A stretch of DNA of 64,000 bases from the NCBI RefSeq assembly GCF_000383615.1, contig NZ_KB911585.1, positions 158,939 through 222,938 on the forward strand. The letters are read 5' to 3'. The stretch's first letter is position 1. Every line of letters starts with the position of its first letter. The position numbers and the translations under genes are program-made. Source of the stretch: Streptomyces canus 299MFChir4.1. GTDB lineage: Bacteria; Actinomycetota; Actinomycetes; Streptomycetales; Streptomycetaceae. Below the pieces are notes generated by a model. It was given only the letters and a program-made list of their open reading frames with translations, ran no database searches and was not told the origin of the DNA. Positions 15,401 through 23,316 of this stretch are shown piece by piece.

Positions 15401-16954
15401 TCACACCGGCCGGGAGCGCCCCTCCCAGTACGGGTCCCGCAGGCGCCGCTTGTACAGCTTGCCGTTGGGATCGCGGGGCATCTCGGTGATGAAGTCGACG
15501 CTCTTCGGGCGCTTGTAGCCCGCGAGTTGCGCGGCGCAGTGGGCGAGGATGTCGCCGGCCAGGTCCGGCCCGGGGGTGTGACCCGGGGCCGGTTCCACCA
15601 CGGCCTTGACCTCCTCGCCCCAGTCGTCGTGCGGGATGCCGAAGGCGGCGGCGTCGGCGACGGCCGGGTGCTGGAGCAGGACCGACTCGATCTCGGCCGG
15701 GTAGATGTTGACCCCGCCGGAGATGATCATGTCGATCTTGCGGTCGCGCAGGAAGAGGTAGCCGTCCTCGTCGAGCAGGCCCAGGTCGCCGACGGTGAAG
15801 AAGTCGCCGATGCGGTTCTTCTTCGTCTTGGCCTCGTCCTTGTGGTACGCGAAGCCGCCTGTGTTCATCTTCAGGTAGACGGTGCCGAGTTCGCCGGGCG
15901 GCAGCCGGTTGCCGTCGTCGTCGAAGATCGCGAGCTCGCTGATGGGCCAGGCCTTGCCGACCGTCCCCGGCTTCTTCAGCCAGTCCTCGGCGGTCGCGAA
16001 GGCTCCGCCGCCCTCGCTGGCCGCGTAGTACTCCTCCACGCAGGGCCCCCACCAGTCGAGCATCGCCCGCTTCACATGGTCGGGGCAGGGGGCGGCGCCG
16101 TGGATGGCGTGCCGCATGGACGAGACGTCGTAGCGTGCCCGGACCTCCTCGGGCAGCGCCAGCAGACGGTGGAACTGGGTCGGGACCATGTGCGTGTGGG
16201 TGCACCCGTGGGCGTCGATCAGCCGCAGCATCTCCTCCGGCGTCCACTTGTCCATCAGGACCAGCGGGTGGCCGATGTGCAGGGACGCGGCCGCGAACTG
16301 CAGGACGGCGGTGTGGTAGAGCGGCGAGCAGACGAGGTGGACGTTGTCGTCGAAGGGCCGGATCCCGAAGATGCCGAGGAAGCCGCCGAGGTACGCCTCC
16401 TCCGGCTGCTTGCCGGGCAGGGGCCGGCGGATGCCGCGCGGGCGGCCCGTCGTCCCCGAGGTGTAGTTCATGACCCAGCCCAGTTCACGGTCAGCGGGCG
16501 TGGATTCCGGTTGCCCGTCGAGGAGTTCGGCGTACGGCCGGAAGCCCTCGATCTCGCCGACGGCGTAGCGGTGGGTCGCGGCAAGGCCCGCCTCGTCGGC
16601 CGCCTGCCGGGCCGCGTCGGCGAAGCGTTCGTGGGCGAGGAGCACCTTGGCGCCGGAGTCGGCGACGATCCAGGCGATCTCGGGGGCGACGAAGTGGTGG
16701 TTGATCGGGACCAGGTAGAGACCGGCCTGGCTGGCGGCGAGGTGGGCGGTGAAGAACTCCGCGCTGTTGGGCAGGACGACGGCGAAGGCGTCCCCGCGTT
16801 CGAGGCCGGCGGCCCGCAGGCCGTGCACGAGCTGGTTGGCGGCCGCCAGGAGGCGGCCCGCGGTCCAGGACGAGCCGTCGGGGGCGACGAGGACCGTGCG
16901 GGAGGGATCCTGCGCGGCCTGGGCCCAGAAGCCCGCGGGAGGTGTGCTCGTCAC
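15401..16954 (-). CDS. Acyl-CoA synthetase, 517 aa
   Basis: An ANL-family ligase with the phosphate loop NYTSGTTGRPRGIRRPLP near residue 160, in which the usual Lys is Arg, ASEGGG near residue 320, hinge VGDLGLLDEDGY and C-terminal DPNGKLYKRRLRDPYW with the catalytic Lys. The RGIRRPLPG run resembles mycobacterial FadD4/bile-acid-CoA-ligase-like proteins. The GTG start at 16954 overlaps the stop of the upstream nitronate monooxygenase by 4 bp, so the two are coupled. The operon has the same palindrome as the FadD19-like locus, suggesting a joint catabolic function. Confidence 0.9.
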   Translation of the reverse strand: MTSTPPAGFWAQAAQDPSRTVLVAPDGSSWTAGRLLAAANQLVHGLRAAGLERGDAFAVVLPNSAEFFTAHLAASQAGLYLVPINHHFVAPEIAWIVADSGAKVLLAHERFADAARQAADEAGLAATHRYAVGEIEGFRPYAELLDGQPESTPADRELGWVMNYTSGTTGRPRGIRRPLPGKQPEEAYLGGFLGIFGIRPFDDNVHLVCSPLYHTAVLQFAAASLHIGHPLVLMDKWTPEEMLRLIDAHGCTHTHMVPTQFHRLLALPEEVRARYDVSSMRHAIHGAAPCPDHVKRAMLDWWGPCVEEYYAASEGGGAFATAEDWLKKPGTVGKAWPISELAIFDDDGNRLPPGELGTVYLKMNTGGFAYHKDEAKTKKNRIGDFFTVGDLGLLDEDGYLFLRDRKIDMIISGGVNIYPAEIESVLLQHPAVADAAAFGIPHDDWGEEVKAVVEPAPGHTPGPDLAGDILAHCAAQLAGYKRPKSVDFITEMPRDPNGKLYKRRLRDPYWEGRSRPV

Positions 16955-18060
16955 TGGCCGCTCCTTCCGGCGATGCGGTTGATGCGATCGACGGCCTCCT
17001 CGAAGCCGCGGGTGAGGTCGTCGAAGACGGCCTGGACGCTGCGTTCGCTGGTCATCCGGCCGACGATCTGGCCGACGGGCGTGCCCAGGAGGGGTTCCAC
17101 CTCGTACTTCTGGATCCGCGAGACGGCGTCGGCGACCAGCAGGCCCTGGAGGGGCATGGGCAGGGTGCCGGGCCCGTCGGCGGAGTCCCAGGCGTCGGTC
17201 CATTCCGTACGGAGCTGGCGGGCGGGCTTCCCGGTCAGCGCGCGGGAGCGGACGGTGTCGCCGGAGCCGGCCGCGAACAGCTTCTCGATCAGCTTGGGCG
17301 AGGGCAGTTCGGCCTCGGTGGTGGTCAGCCATATGGAGCCCAGCCACACACCCTGGGCGCCGAGTGCCAGTGCGGCCGCCACCTGCTGACCGCTGCCGAT
17401 GCCTCCCGCCGCCAGCACGGGCAGCGGGTTCACGGCGTCGACGACGTCGGGGGTGAGGACCATGGAGGCGATGTCACCGGTGTGGCCGCCTGCCTCGTAG
17501 CCCTGGGCGACCACGATGTCGATGCCGCCCTCCTTGTGCTTCACGGCGTGCCGCGCGCTGCCCGCGAGCGCCGCCACCAGGACGTTCTGCTCGTGTGCGC
17601 GGGCCACCACGTCGGCGGGCGGGGAGCCCAGGGCGTTGGCGAGCAGCCGGATGGGATAGTCGAAGGCGACGTCCAGCTGGTTGCGGGCGACCTGTTCCAT
17701 CCAGCCCGTGATGCGCCACCCGGACGCCTCGCCCTCGGCGAGTTCGGGCACGCCGTACTTGGCGAGGGTGTCCCTGACGAACTGCCGGTGCCCCTCGGGG
17801 ATCATCGCCTCGACATCCGCCTCGGTCACCCCTTCGACCTTCTTGGCGGGCATGACGACGTCCAGGCCGTACGGCTTGCCGTCGACGTGGGCCTCGATCC
17901 AGTCGAGGTCGCGTTTGAGTTCGTCGGGGGCCGTGTAGCGGACCGCGCCGAGCACTCCGAAGCCGCCGGCCCGGCTGATGGCCGCGGCGACGGCGGGGAA
18001 CGGCGTGAAGCCGAAGACGGCGTGCTCGACTCCCAGTTTCTTGCTCAGCTCCGTCTGCAT
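16951..18060 (-). CDS. Nitronate monooxygenase/2-nitropropane dioxygenase-family flavoprotein, 369 aa
   Basis: A TIM-barrel FMN protein of the NPD/nitronate monooxygenase family. The FMN-binding segments are visible: AGGFGVLGAV near residue 31, VVAQGYEAGGHTGD near residue 183 with the family His, AAGGIGSGQQVAAALALGAQGVWLGS near residue 217. Many actinobacterial members sit in lipid or steroid clusters and act as flavin-dependent oxidoreductases or reductases rather than on nitroalkanes, and coupling to an acyl-CoA ligase fits that. ATG at 18060. The promoter contains the 18103-18119 palindrome 42 bp upstream. Confidence 0.88.
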   Translation of the reverse strand: MQTELSKKLGVEHAVFGFTPFPAVAAAISRAGGFGVLGAVRYTAPDELKRDLDWIEAHVDGKPYGLDVVMPAKKVEGVTEADVEAMIPEGHRQFVRDTLAKYGVPELAEGEASGWRITGWMEQVARNQLDVAFDYPIRLLANALGSPPADVVARAHEQNVLVAALAGSARHAVKHKEGGIDIVVAQGYEAGGHTGDIASMVLTPDVVDAVNPLPVLAAGGIGSGQQVAAALALGAQGVWLGSIWLTTTEAELPSPKLIEKLFAAGSGDTVRSRALTGKPARQLRTEWTDAWDSADGPGTLPMPLQGLLVADAVSRIQKYEVEPLLGTPVGQIVGRMTSERSVQAVFDDLTRGFEEAVDRINRIAGRSGQ

Positions 18061-18102
18061 GGCCGCAGGATGCCGCAGACCTCCGGACGACGGAAGAGGT
18101 TT

Positions 18103-18119
18103 TCTGATGCTCCGTCAGA
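18103..18119. promoter_or_regulatory. 17-bp palindromic operator, copy 2
   Basis: TCTGAT and GTCAGA flank 5 bp. With flanks GGTTTT and TT, all but one outer position equals the copy at 5511-5527; only the spacer differs otherwise. It lies midway between the divergent nitronate monooxygenase start (42 bp) and the serine hydrolase start (45 bp). A common regulator for the two catabolic loci is the simplest explanation. Confidence 0.65.
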
Positions 18120-18164
18120 TTCAGGTCAGGTCGCCGTTTCCGGGTCGCCGGATACAGTTCCACG

Positions 18165-19928
18165 ATGACCGATGAGGTGACCACCGGAGTGACCCGCCGT
18201 CAGCTGGCCCGCAGAACACTCGCCCTGGGCGGCGCACTCGCCATCGCCCCCTTCCCCGCGGGCCCCGCCGAGGCGGCGGATCCCACAACCCGTCCGACCC
18301 TCCGCCACGGCTCCCCCGAACGGGCTGGGCTCGTCCCCGCCCATCTGCGCCGACTCGTCACCGACGCGGAGACGTTCCTCGGCCCCTCCCCCGAGCACCC
18401 CTGGTACGCGGGCGCCGTCCTGCTCGCCGGGCGCGGCGGCACGGTGGCCCTGCACCGGCCGATCGGCATGGCGGTGCGCTACCGGTCGTACGACGAGAAG
18501 ACCGACACCGGCGTCGAGTTCCCGGCCGACCAGCAGATCCCCATGGCCGAGGACACCGTCTTCGACCTCGCCTCGGTGTCGAAGCTGTTCACCTCCCTCC
18601 TCGCCGTCCAGCAGGTCGAGCGGGGCGCGCTGGAACTGGAGGGCAAGGTCGCCGCGTATCTCCCGGAGTTCGGCGCGGCGGGCAAGCAGGACATCACGGT
18701 CCGTCAACTCCTCACGCACACCTCGGGGTTCAGGTCGTGGATCCCGCTGTACAACGCGCCGACGTACGAGGAGAAGCTCCAGCTCGTCTGGAACCAGGCG
18801 CCCCTCAACCCGCCCGGGTCGACCTACCTCTACTCCGACCTCAACCTCATCTCGCTCCAGCTGGTCCTGGAGCGGGTCACGGGCCGCGCGCTGGACGTCC
18901 TGCTGCGCGAGGAGATCGCCGGCCCGCTCGGTCTGCGCAGCACCCGCTACGACCCGCCCGCCTCCTGGAAACCGAGGATCGCGGCCACGGAGGACGCCCG
19001 CAAGCCCTGGTCCGGCCTCGACAGAGGGCTGGTGTGGGGCGAGGTGCACGACGAGAACGCCTTCGCCCTCGGCGGGGTCGCCGGGCACGCCGGCGTCTTC
19101 TCCACCGCGTGGGACCTTGCCGTGCTGGGACGCACCCTCCTCAACGGCGGGACGTACGGCAGGACCCGCATCCTGCGCCCGGAGTCCGTGGAGCTGATGT
19201 TCACCGACTTCAACACGGCCTTCCCCGGCGACGAGCACGGACTCGGGTTCGAGCTCTACCAGCACTGGTACATGGGAGCGATGGCCACTCCGCGCACCGC
19301 GGGGCACACCGGCTTCACCGGTACCTCGCTGGTGCTCGACCCGACGACCGACTCCTTCCTCGTCGTGCTCGGCAACTCGGTGCATCCGGTGCGCACTTGG
19401 CGCTCCGGCTCGGCACCCCGGGTGGCCGCCGGGAACAACATGGCCCGCGCGGTGGCGGTCCGTCCGGCTCGGGGCCGTACGGCATGGTTCTCGGGAATGG
19501 CGAGCGCCACGAACGCCACCCTCACACTGCCCGCGCTGGACACGTCGTCGGGTGCCGCACGGCTGCGGTGTGCGCTGTGGTGGGACGTCGAGCCCGCGGA
19601 CGCCCTGGCCCTGGAGGCCACGACGGACGGCGGGGCCACGTGGCAGCCGGTGCCGTTCACCACGGAACACGACGGCGAGCAGGATCACCCCACCGGTACG
19701 GTCACCGGCTGGTCGGGACGGGTCTGGTACCGGCTCACCGCCGGCCTTCCGGCAGCTCGCCGACTCGCCCTGCGCTGGCGGTACTGCACGGACCGGCTGT
19801 ACGTCGGCCGGGGCGCGTACGTCGACGCGCTGTGCGTCGCAGCGGGCGACCGCGTCCTCTTCGACGCCTCACGTCCGGCGGACGCGGCGCGGATCGAGGC
19901 GGTCGGCTGGACGGCGTCCGCGGACTGA
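18165..19928 (+). CDS. Exported serine hydrolase, beta-lactamase class C fold, 587 aa
   Basis: The N-terminus (VTRRQLARRTLALGG, then an alanine-rich stretch ending AEA) looks like a Tat signal, so the enzyme is probably exported folded. The beta-lactamase/DD-peptidase domain spans residues about 50-425 with S137-V-S-K140 as the catalytic tetrad, Y223-S-D as the second motif and HTGFTGTS near residue 384. Residues about 440-587 form an extra beta-rich domain with repeated Trp (WWDVEPADALALEAT) that may bind carbohydrate or a surface. The likely activity is esterase, D-aminopeptidase or transpeptidase-like rather than antibiotic resistance. It diverges from the nitronate monooxygenase operon. 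Confidence 0.87.
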   Translation: MTDEVTTGVTRRQLARRTLALGGALAIAPFPAGPAEAADPTTRPTLRHGSPERAGLVPAHLRRLVTDAETFLGPSPEHPWYAGAVLLAGRGGTVALHRPIGMAVRYRSYDEKTDTGVEFPADQQIPMAEDTVFDLASVSKLFTSLLAVQQVERGALELEGKVAAYLPEFGAAGKQDITVRQLLTHTSGFRSWIPLYNAPTYEEKLQLVWNQAPLNPPGSTYLYSDLNLISLQLVLERVTGRALDVLLREEIAGPLGLRSTRYDPPASWKPRIAATEDARKPWSGLDRGLVWGEVHDENAFALGGVAGHAGVFSTAWDLAVLGRTLLNGGTYGRTRILRPESVELMFTDFNTAFPGDEHGLGFELYQHWYMGAMATPRTAGHTGFTGTSLVLDPTTDSFLVVLGNSVHPVRTWRSGSAPRVAAGNNMARAVAVRPARGRTAWFSGMASATNATLTLPALDTSSGAARLRCALWWDVEPADALALEATTDGGATWQPVPFTTEHDGEQDHPTGTVTGWSGRVWYRLTAGLPAARRLALRWRYCTDRLYVGRGAYVDALCVAAGDRVLFDASRPADAARIEAVGWTASAD

Positions 19929-19932
19929 CGGC

Positions 19933-20784
19933 TCAGCCGGGGACGTCCAGGCGCTGGGTGCCGACGACCGACAGCAGCCGCAGCGCCTCCTCGGAGGGGG
20001 AGCCGGGAGCGGCGGTGTAGACCACGACCCGCTGGTCGCGGTCGGCGATGTCCAGGACGTCGCAGTTGACCACGACGGGGCCGACCACGGGGTGGTCGAA
20101 GGTCTTGCACAGGGTGGGACTGGCCGTGACGTCATGGGCGGCCCACAGCCTGGCGAACTCCTCGCTGCCGTCCAGAAGTTCGGCCACCAGGCCGGTCAGT
20201 TCGGCATCGCCGGGATAGCGGGCGGAGGCGGCGCGCAGGTGCTGCACCGAGGAGATCGCGAACTCCTCCCCGTCCGACACCCCGTACAGGCGCCGGCCGT
20301 GCGGGTGCGGGCCGAGGAAGGCGCGTCGGACGAGGTTGCGGTCCCGGCGGGACAGGGCGGAGAAGTCCTCCATGAGGGCCGCGGCCAGGTCGTTCCAGGC
20401 GATGACCTCGTGAGCGGCCGAGATGACGATCGCGGCGGCCTGCGGCAGCCGGTGCAGCAGGTCGACGATGCTCTGGCGGACCTCTCGGCAGGGGCCGGGC
20501 GGCGGGCCGGGCGGGGTGCCGGCCAGATGGTGGAGGTGATCGCGTTCGGCGTCCGACAGCCGCAGGGCGCGGGCGACCTGGGCCAGGACCTCCATGGACG
20601 GACGGGGTCCGCGCGCCTGCTCCAGCCGGGTGTAGTACTCGGTGGAGATGTACGCCAGTTGCGCCACCTCCTCGCGGCGCAGGCCCGGGGTGCGACGGCG
20701 CGGTCCGGCGGGCAGCCCCACGTCCGCGGGGGTGATGCGCTCGCGCCGGCTGCGCAGGAAGTCGGCCAGTTCTCGTCGGTCCAC
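19933..20784 (-). CDS. XRE-family regulator with MmyB-like ligand domain, 283 aa
   Basis: The N-terminal helix-turn-helix (residues about 5-80) has the family signature RRTPGLRREEVAQLAYISTEYYTRLEQARG. The C-terminal MmyB-like domain includes RLWAAHDV, FDHPVVGPVVVNCDVL and VVYTAAPGSPSEEAL; MmyB-type domains bind fatty-acyl or similar small ligands. It diverges from a short-chain dehydrogenase gene across 86 bp that hold a near-perfect 21-bp palindrome, the standard layout in which such a regulator represses its SDR neighbour and itself. Confidence 0.92.
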   Translation of the reverse strand: MDRRELADFLRSRRERITPADVGLPAGPRRRTPGLRREEVAQLAYISTEYYTRLEQARGPRPSMEVLAQVARALRLSDAERDHLHHLAGTPPGPPPGPCREVRQSIVDLLHRLPQAAAIVISAAHEVIAWNDLAAALMEDFSALSRRDRNLVRRAFLGPHPHGRRLYGVSDGEEFAISSVQHLRAASARYPGDAELTGLVAELLDGSEEFARLWAAHDVTASPTLCKTFDHPVVGPVVVNCDVLDIADRDQRVVVYTAAPGSPSEEALRLLSVVGTQRLDVPG

Positions 20785-20816
20785 GCTCCCAGTGTGCGGG
20801 GTTGCGGACGGCCCAG

Positions 20817-20837
20817 CCAGGTACCGCCGGTGCCTGG
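20817..20837. promoter_or_regulatory. 21-bp inverted repeat in the XRE/SDR divergent promoter
   Basis: CCAGGTACCG and CGGTGCCTGG surround a single C; nine of ten pairs match. It sits 32 bp from the regulator start and 33 bp from the SDR start, almost exactly central, and is the obvious binding site for the MmyB-type regulator. Confidence 0.75.
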
Positions 20838-20870
20838 ATGAGCCCGGGCGCCGGCGGCAGGCTCGTCGGC

Positions 20871-21650
20871 ATGACCAACACCATGACGACCCCTGCTCTG
20901 CTCGTCGACAAGGTCGCCTTCATCACCGGCGCCGGACGCGGTATCGGCGCGGCGGCCGCCCGGCTGTTCGCCCGCGAAGGCGCCCGGGTCGTCCTCGCGG
21001 CCCGCACGGAGGCCCAGCTCAAGGCGGTGACGGAGGAGATCCGTGCCGCGGGCGGCACCGCCGAGTACGTCCGGTGCGATCTGGCCGACCCGGCGAGCGT
21101 CCGCGCCGCCGTGGACCGGGCCGTCGAGCTGTACGGCAGGCTCGACGTCGCCTTCAACAACGGGGCGACCATCCAGCAGCCCGGCCCCATGGACCAGCTG
21201 TCCGAGGCCGAGTTCGACCACGTCATGTCCGTCAACCTCAAGGGTCCCTGGCTGGCGATGAACGCCGAGATCGCCGCGATCCGGGCCACCGCCGGGACCG
21301 GCGCGATCGTCAACAACTCCAGTATCGGCAGCCTGCTGGCCAACCCCTGGCTGCCCGCGTACGGCGCCGCCAAGCGGGCGGTCAACAGCCTGACCGCGTC
21401 GGCCGCCGCCACGTACGGCCCGGAGGGCATCCGGGTCAACGCCGTCGCCCCCGGCACCACGATGACGGAGATGATCGACGAGTGGGAGACGAGCTCCCCG
21501 GGCATCGTCGAGCAGCTCGTCGCGCAGACCCCGCTGGGCCGTGGCGCCGACCCGGCCGAGATCGCCGAGGCCGCGGCCTGGCTCCTGAGCGACCGGGCCT
21601 CGTACGTCACCGGAGTGGTGCTCCAGGTCGACGGCGGCAGCCGGGCCTGA
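20871..21650 (+). CDS. Short-chain dehydrogenase/reductase, 259 aa
   Basis: A classical SDR. The NAD(P)-binding TGAGRGIG lies near residue 19, NNGA replaces the usual NNAG near residue 92, Ser in VNNSSIGS and the YGAAK motif (YxxxK, near residue 164) complete the active site, and the C-terminus has YVTGVVLQVDGGSRA. Arg rather than Asp after the second strand (AARTEAQ) suggests NADP. ATG 20871 is used because homology begins there; the ribosome site is weak. Control by the divergent XRE regulator is likely. The substrate is unknown. Confidence 0.92.
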   Translation: MTNTMTTPALLVDKVAFITGAGRGIGAAAARLFAREGARVVLAARTEAQLKAVTEEIRAAGGTAEYVRCDLADPASVRAAVDRAVELYGRLDVAFNNGATIQQPGPMDQLSEAEFDHVMSVNLKGPWLAMNAEIAAIRATAGTGAIVNNSSIGSLLANPWLPAYGAAKRAVNSLTASAAATYGPEGIRVNAVAPGTTMTEMIDEWETSSPGIVEQLVAQTPLGRGADPAEIAEAAAWLLSDRASYVTGVVLQVDGGSRA

Positions 21651-21671
21651 GGGCGCCGGTGGGCGGGGGCT

Positions 21672-23243
21672 TCAACCGCCGAGCTCCTCCAGCACGGCCA
21701 TCGCCGCGTTGTGCCCCGGCACGCCGCTCACCCCGCCGCCGCGCACCGCGCCCGCCCCGCACAGCAGCACGTTCGCGTGCCGCGTCTCCACGCCCCACCG
21801 CCCGGTGCCCTCCTCGGCGTACGGCCAGGACAGATCGCGGTGGAAGATGTTGCCGCCGGGCAGCCGCAGGTCCCGCTCCAGGTCGAGCGGGGTCTTCGCC
21901 TCGATGCAGGGTTGGCCGTCCGCGTCCGTGGCCACGTAGTCGGTCAGCGGCTCGGCGAGGTGGGCGTCGAGCTGGGCGAGGGTGGACTTGAGGAGTTCCT
22001 CCCGTACGGCGTCGTTGTCCCGGTCGAAGAGCCGGGCCGGGGTGTGCAGGCCGAACAGGGTGAGGGTCTGGTAGCCCTGCTCGACGAGGTCCGGGCCGAG
22101 GATCGTCGGGTCGGTGAGGGAGTGGCAGTAGATCTCGGAGGGCGGGGCGGTGGGGAGCCGGCCGGCGGCGGCCTCGGCGTGGGCGGTGGCCAGCTGCTGG
22201 TAGCCCTCGGCGATGTGGAAGGTGCCGGCGAACGCCTCGCGGGGATCGACCTCGCTGTCGCGCAGCCGCGGGAGGCGCTTGAGCAGGATGTTGACCTTGA
22301 GCTGGGCGCCCTCGGCGGGCGTGGGCGGCTGATCGCCGGTGAGCGCGGCGAGTTCCCGCGGGGAGGCGTTGACCAGGACGTGCCGGGCCGCGACGGTGCC
22401 CTCGCCCTCGGCGGTGCGGTACGTGATCTCGGCCGAGCCGCCGTCCGCGGAGATCCCGACGACCTCGTGGCCGGTCGCGAGAACCGCGCCGGCCTGCCGG
22501 GCCGCGCCGGCCAGGGCGTCGGTGAGGGCGCCCATGCCGCCGACGGGTACGTCCCAGGCGCCGGTCCCGCCGCCGATCACGTGGTAGAGGAAGCAGCGGT
22601 TCTGCTTGAGGGAGGGGTCGTGGGCGTCGGCGAAGGTGCCGATGAGCGCGTCGGTCAGGACCACGCCCCGGACCAGGTCGTCGGCGAAACGGTCCTCCAC
22701 CGCCACACCGATCGGCTCCTCGAACAGGACCCGCCAGGCCTCCTCGTCGTCCACCCGAAGACGCAGTTCGTCCCGGCTGGGCAACGGCTCGGTGAGCGTG
22801 GGGAACACCCGCTTGGCCACCCGGCCCGTCATGTCGTAGAACCGCTGCCAGGCCCGGTACTCCTGTTCGCCGCCGGTGAGCCGGGCGAAGGCCTCCCTGG
22901 TGCGGCGCTCGCCGCCACCGACGAGCAGTCCGGTCGGCCTGCCGTCGCGTTCGACAGGGGTGTACGACGAGACATTGCGGGTGCGGACGCGGAAGTCCAG
23001 GCCGAGATCGCGGACGATCTTCTTGGGCAGCAGGCTGACCAGGTACGAGTACCGCGACAGCCGGGCGTCCACCCCGGCGAACGGCCGCGTGGACACCGCG
23101 GCTCCACCGGTGTTCCCGAGCCGCTCAAGGACGAGTACGGACCGTCCGGCCCGGGCCAGGTAGGCGGCGGCGACCAGTCCGTTGTGGCCTCCGCCGACGA
23201 TGACGGCGTCGTAGCGGCGGTGGAGTCCCTCGAGTGCAGGCAT
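21672..23243 (-). CDS. Phytoene-desaturase-like FAD oxidoreductase, 523 aa
   Basis: A CrtI/phytoene-dehydrogenase-related flavoprotein. The Rossmann FAD motif VIVGGGHNGLVAAAYLARAG starts near residue 15, LERLGNTGGAA follows, and the C-terminal FAD signature is LCGAGAVRGGGVSGVPGHNAAMAVL. It belongs to the branch close to mammalian PYROXD2 rather than to carotenoid clusters; no carotenoid genes are nearby. Start at ATG 23243; a GTG five codons upstream is possible. The substrate is not known. Confidence 0.85.
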   Translation of the reverse strand: MPALEGLHRRYDAVIVGGGHNGLVAAAYLARAGRSVLVLERLGNTGGAAVSTRPFAGVDARLSRYSYLVSLLPKKIVRDLGLDFRVRTRNVSSYTPVERDGRPTGLLVGGGERRTREAFARLTGGEQEYRAWQRFYDMTGRVAKRVFPTLTEPLPSRDELRLRVDDEEAWRVLFEEPIGVAVEDRFADDLVRGVVLTDALIGTFADAHDPSLKQNRCFLYHVIGGGTGAWDVPVGGMGALTDALAGAARQAGAVLATGHEVVGISADGGSAEITYRTAEGEGTVAARHVLVNASPRELAALTGDQPPTPAEGAQLKVNILLKRLPRLRDSEVDPREAFAGTFHIAEGYQQLATAHAEAAAGRLPTAPPSEIYCHSLTDPTILGPDLVEQGYQTLTLFGLHTPARLFDRDNDAVREELLKSTLAQLDAHLAEPLTDYVATDADGQPCIEAKTPLDLERDLRLPGGNIFHRDLSWPYAEEGTGRWGVETRHANVLLCGAGAVRGGGVSGVPGHNAAMAVLEELGG

Positions 23244-23316
23244 GGTTCTTCGTAACACGTGGTGATCTAGGTCGGCCAGAGGTGGAGCGCACCCGGCTCA
23301 CGCCGGTGGGCCCCGG

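Noticed and set aside
15527..17389. A 620-codon plus-strand frame across the ligase and nitronate monooxygenase
   Set aside because: It crosses the junction of two coupled minus-strand genes with intact motifs, and its own translation lacks any domain.
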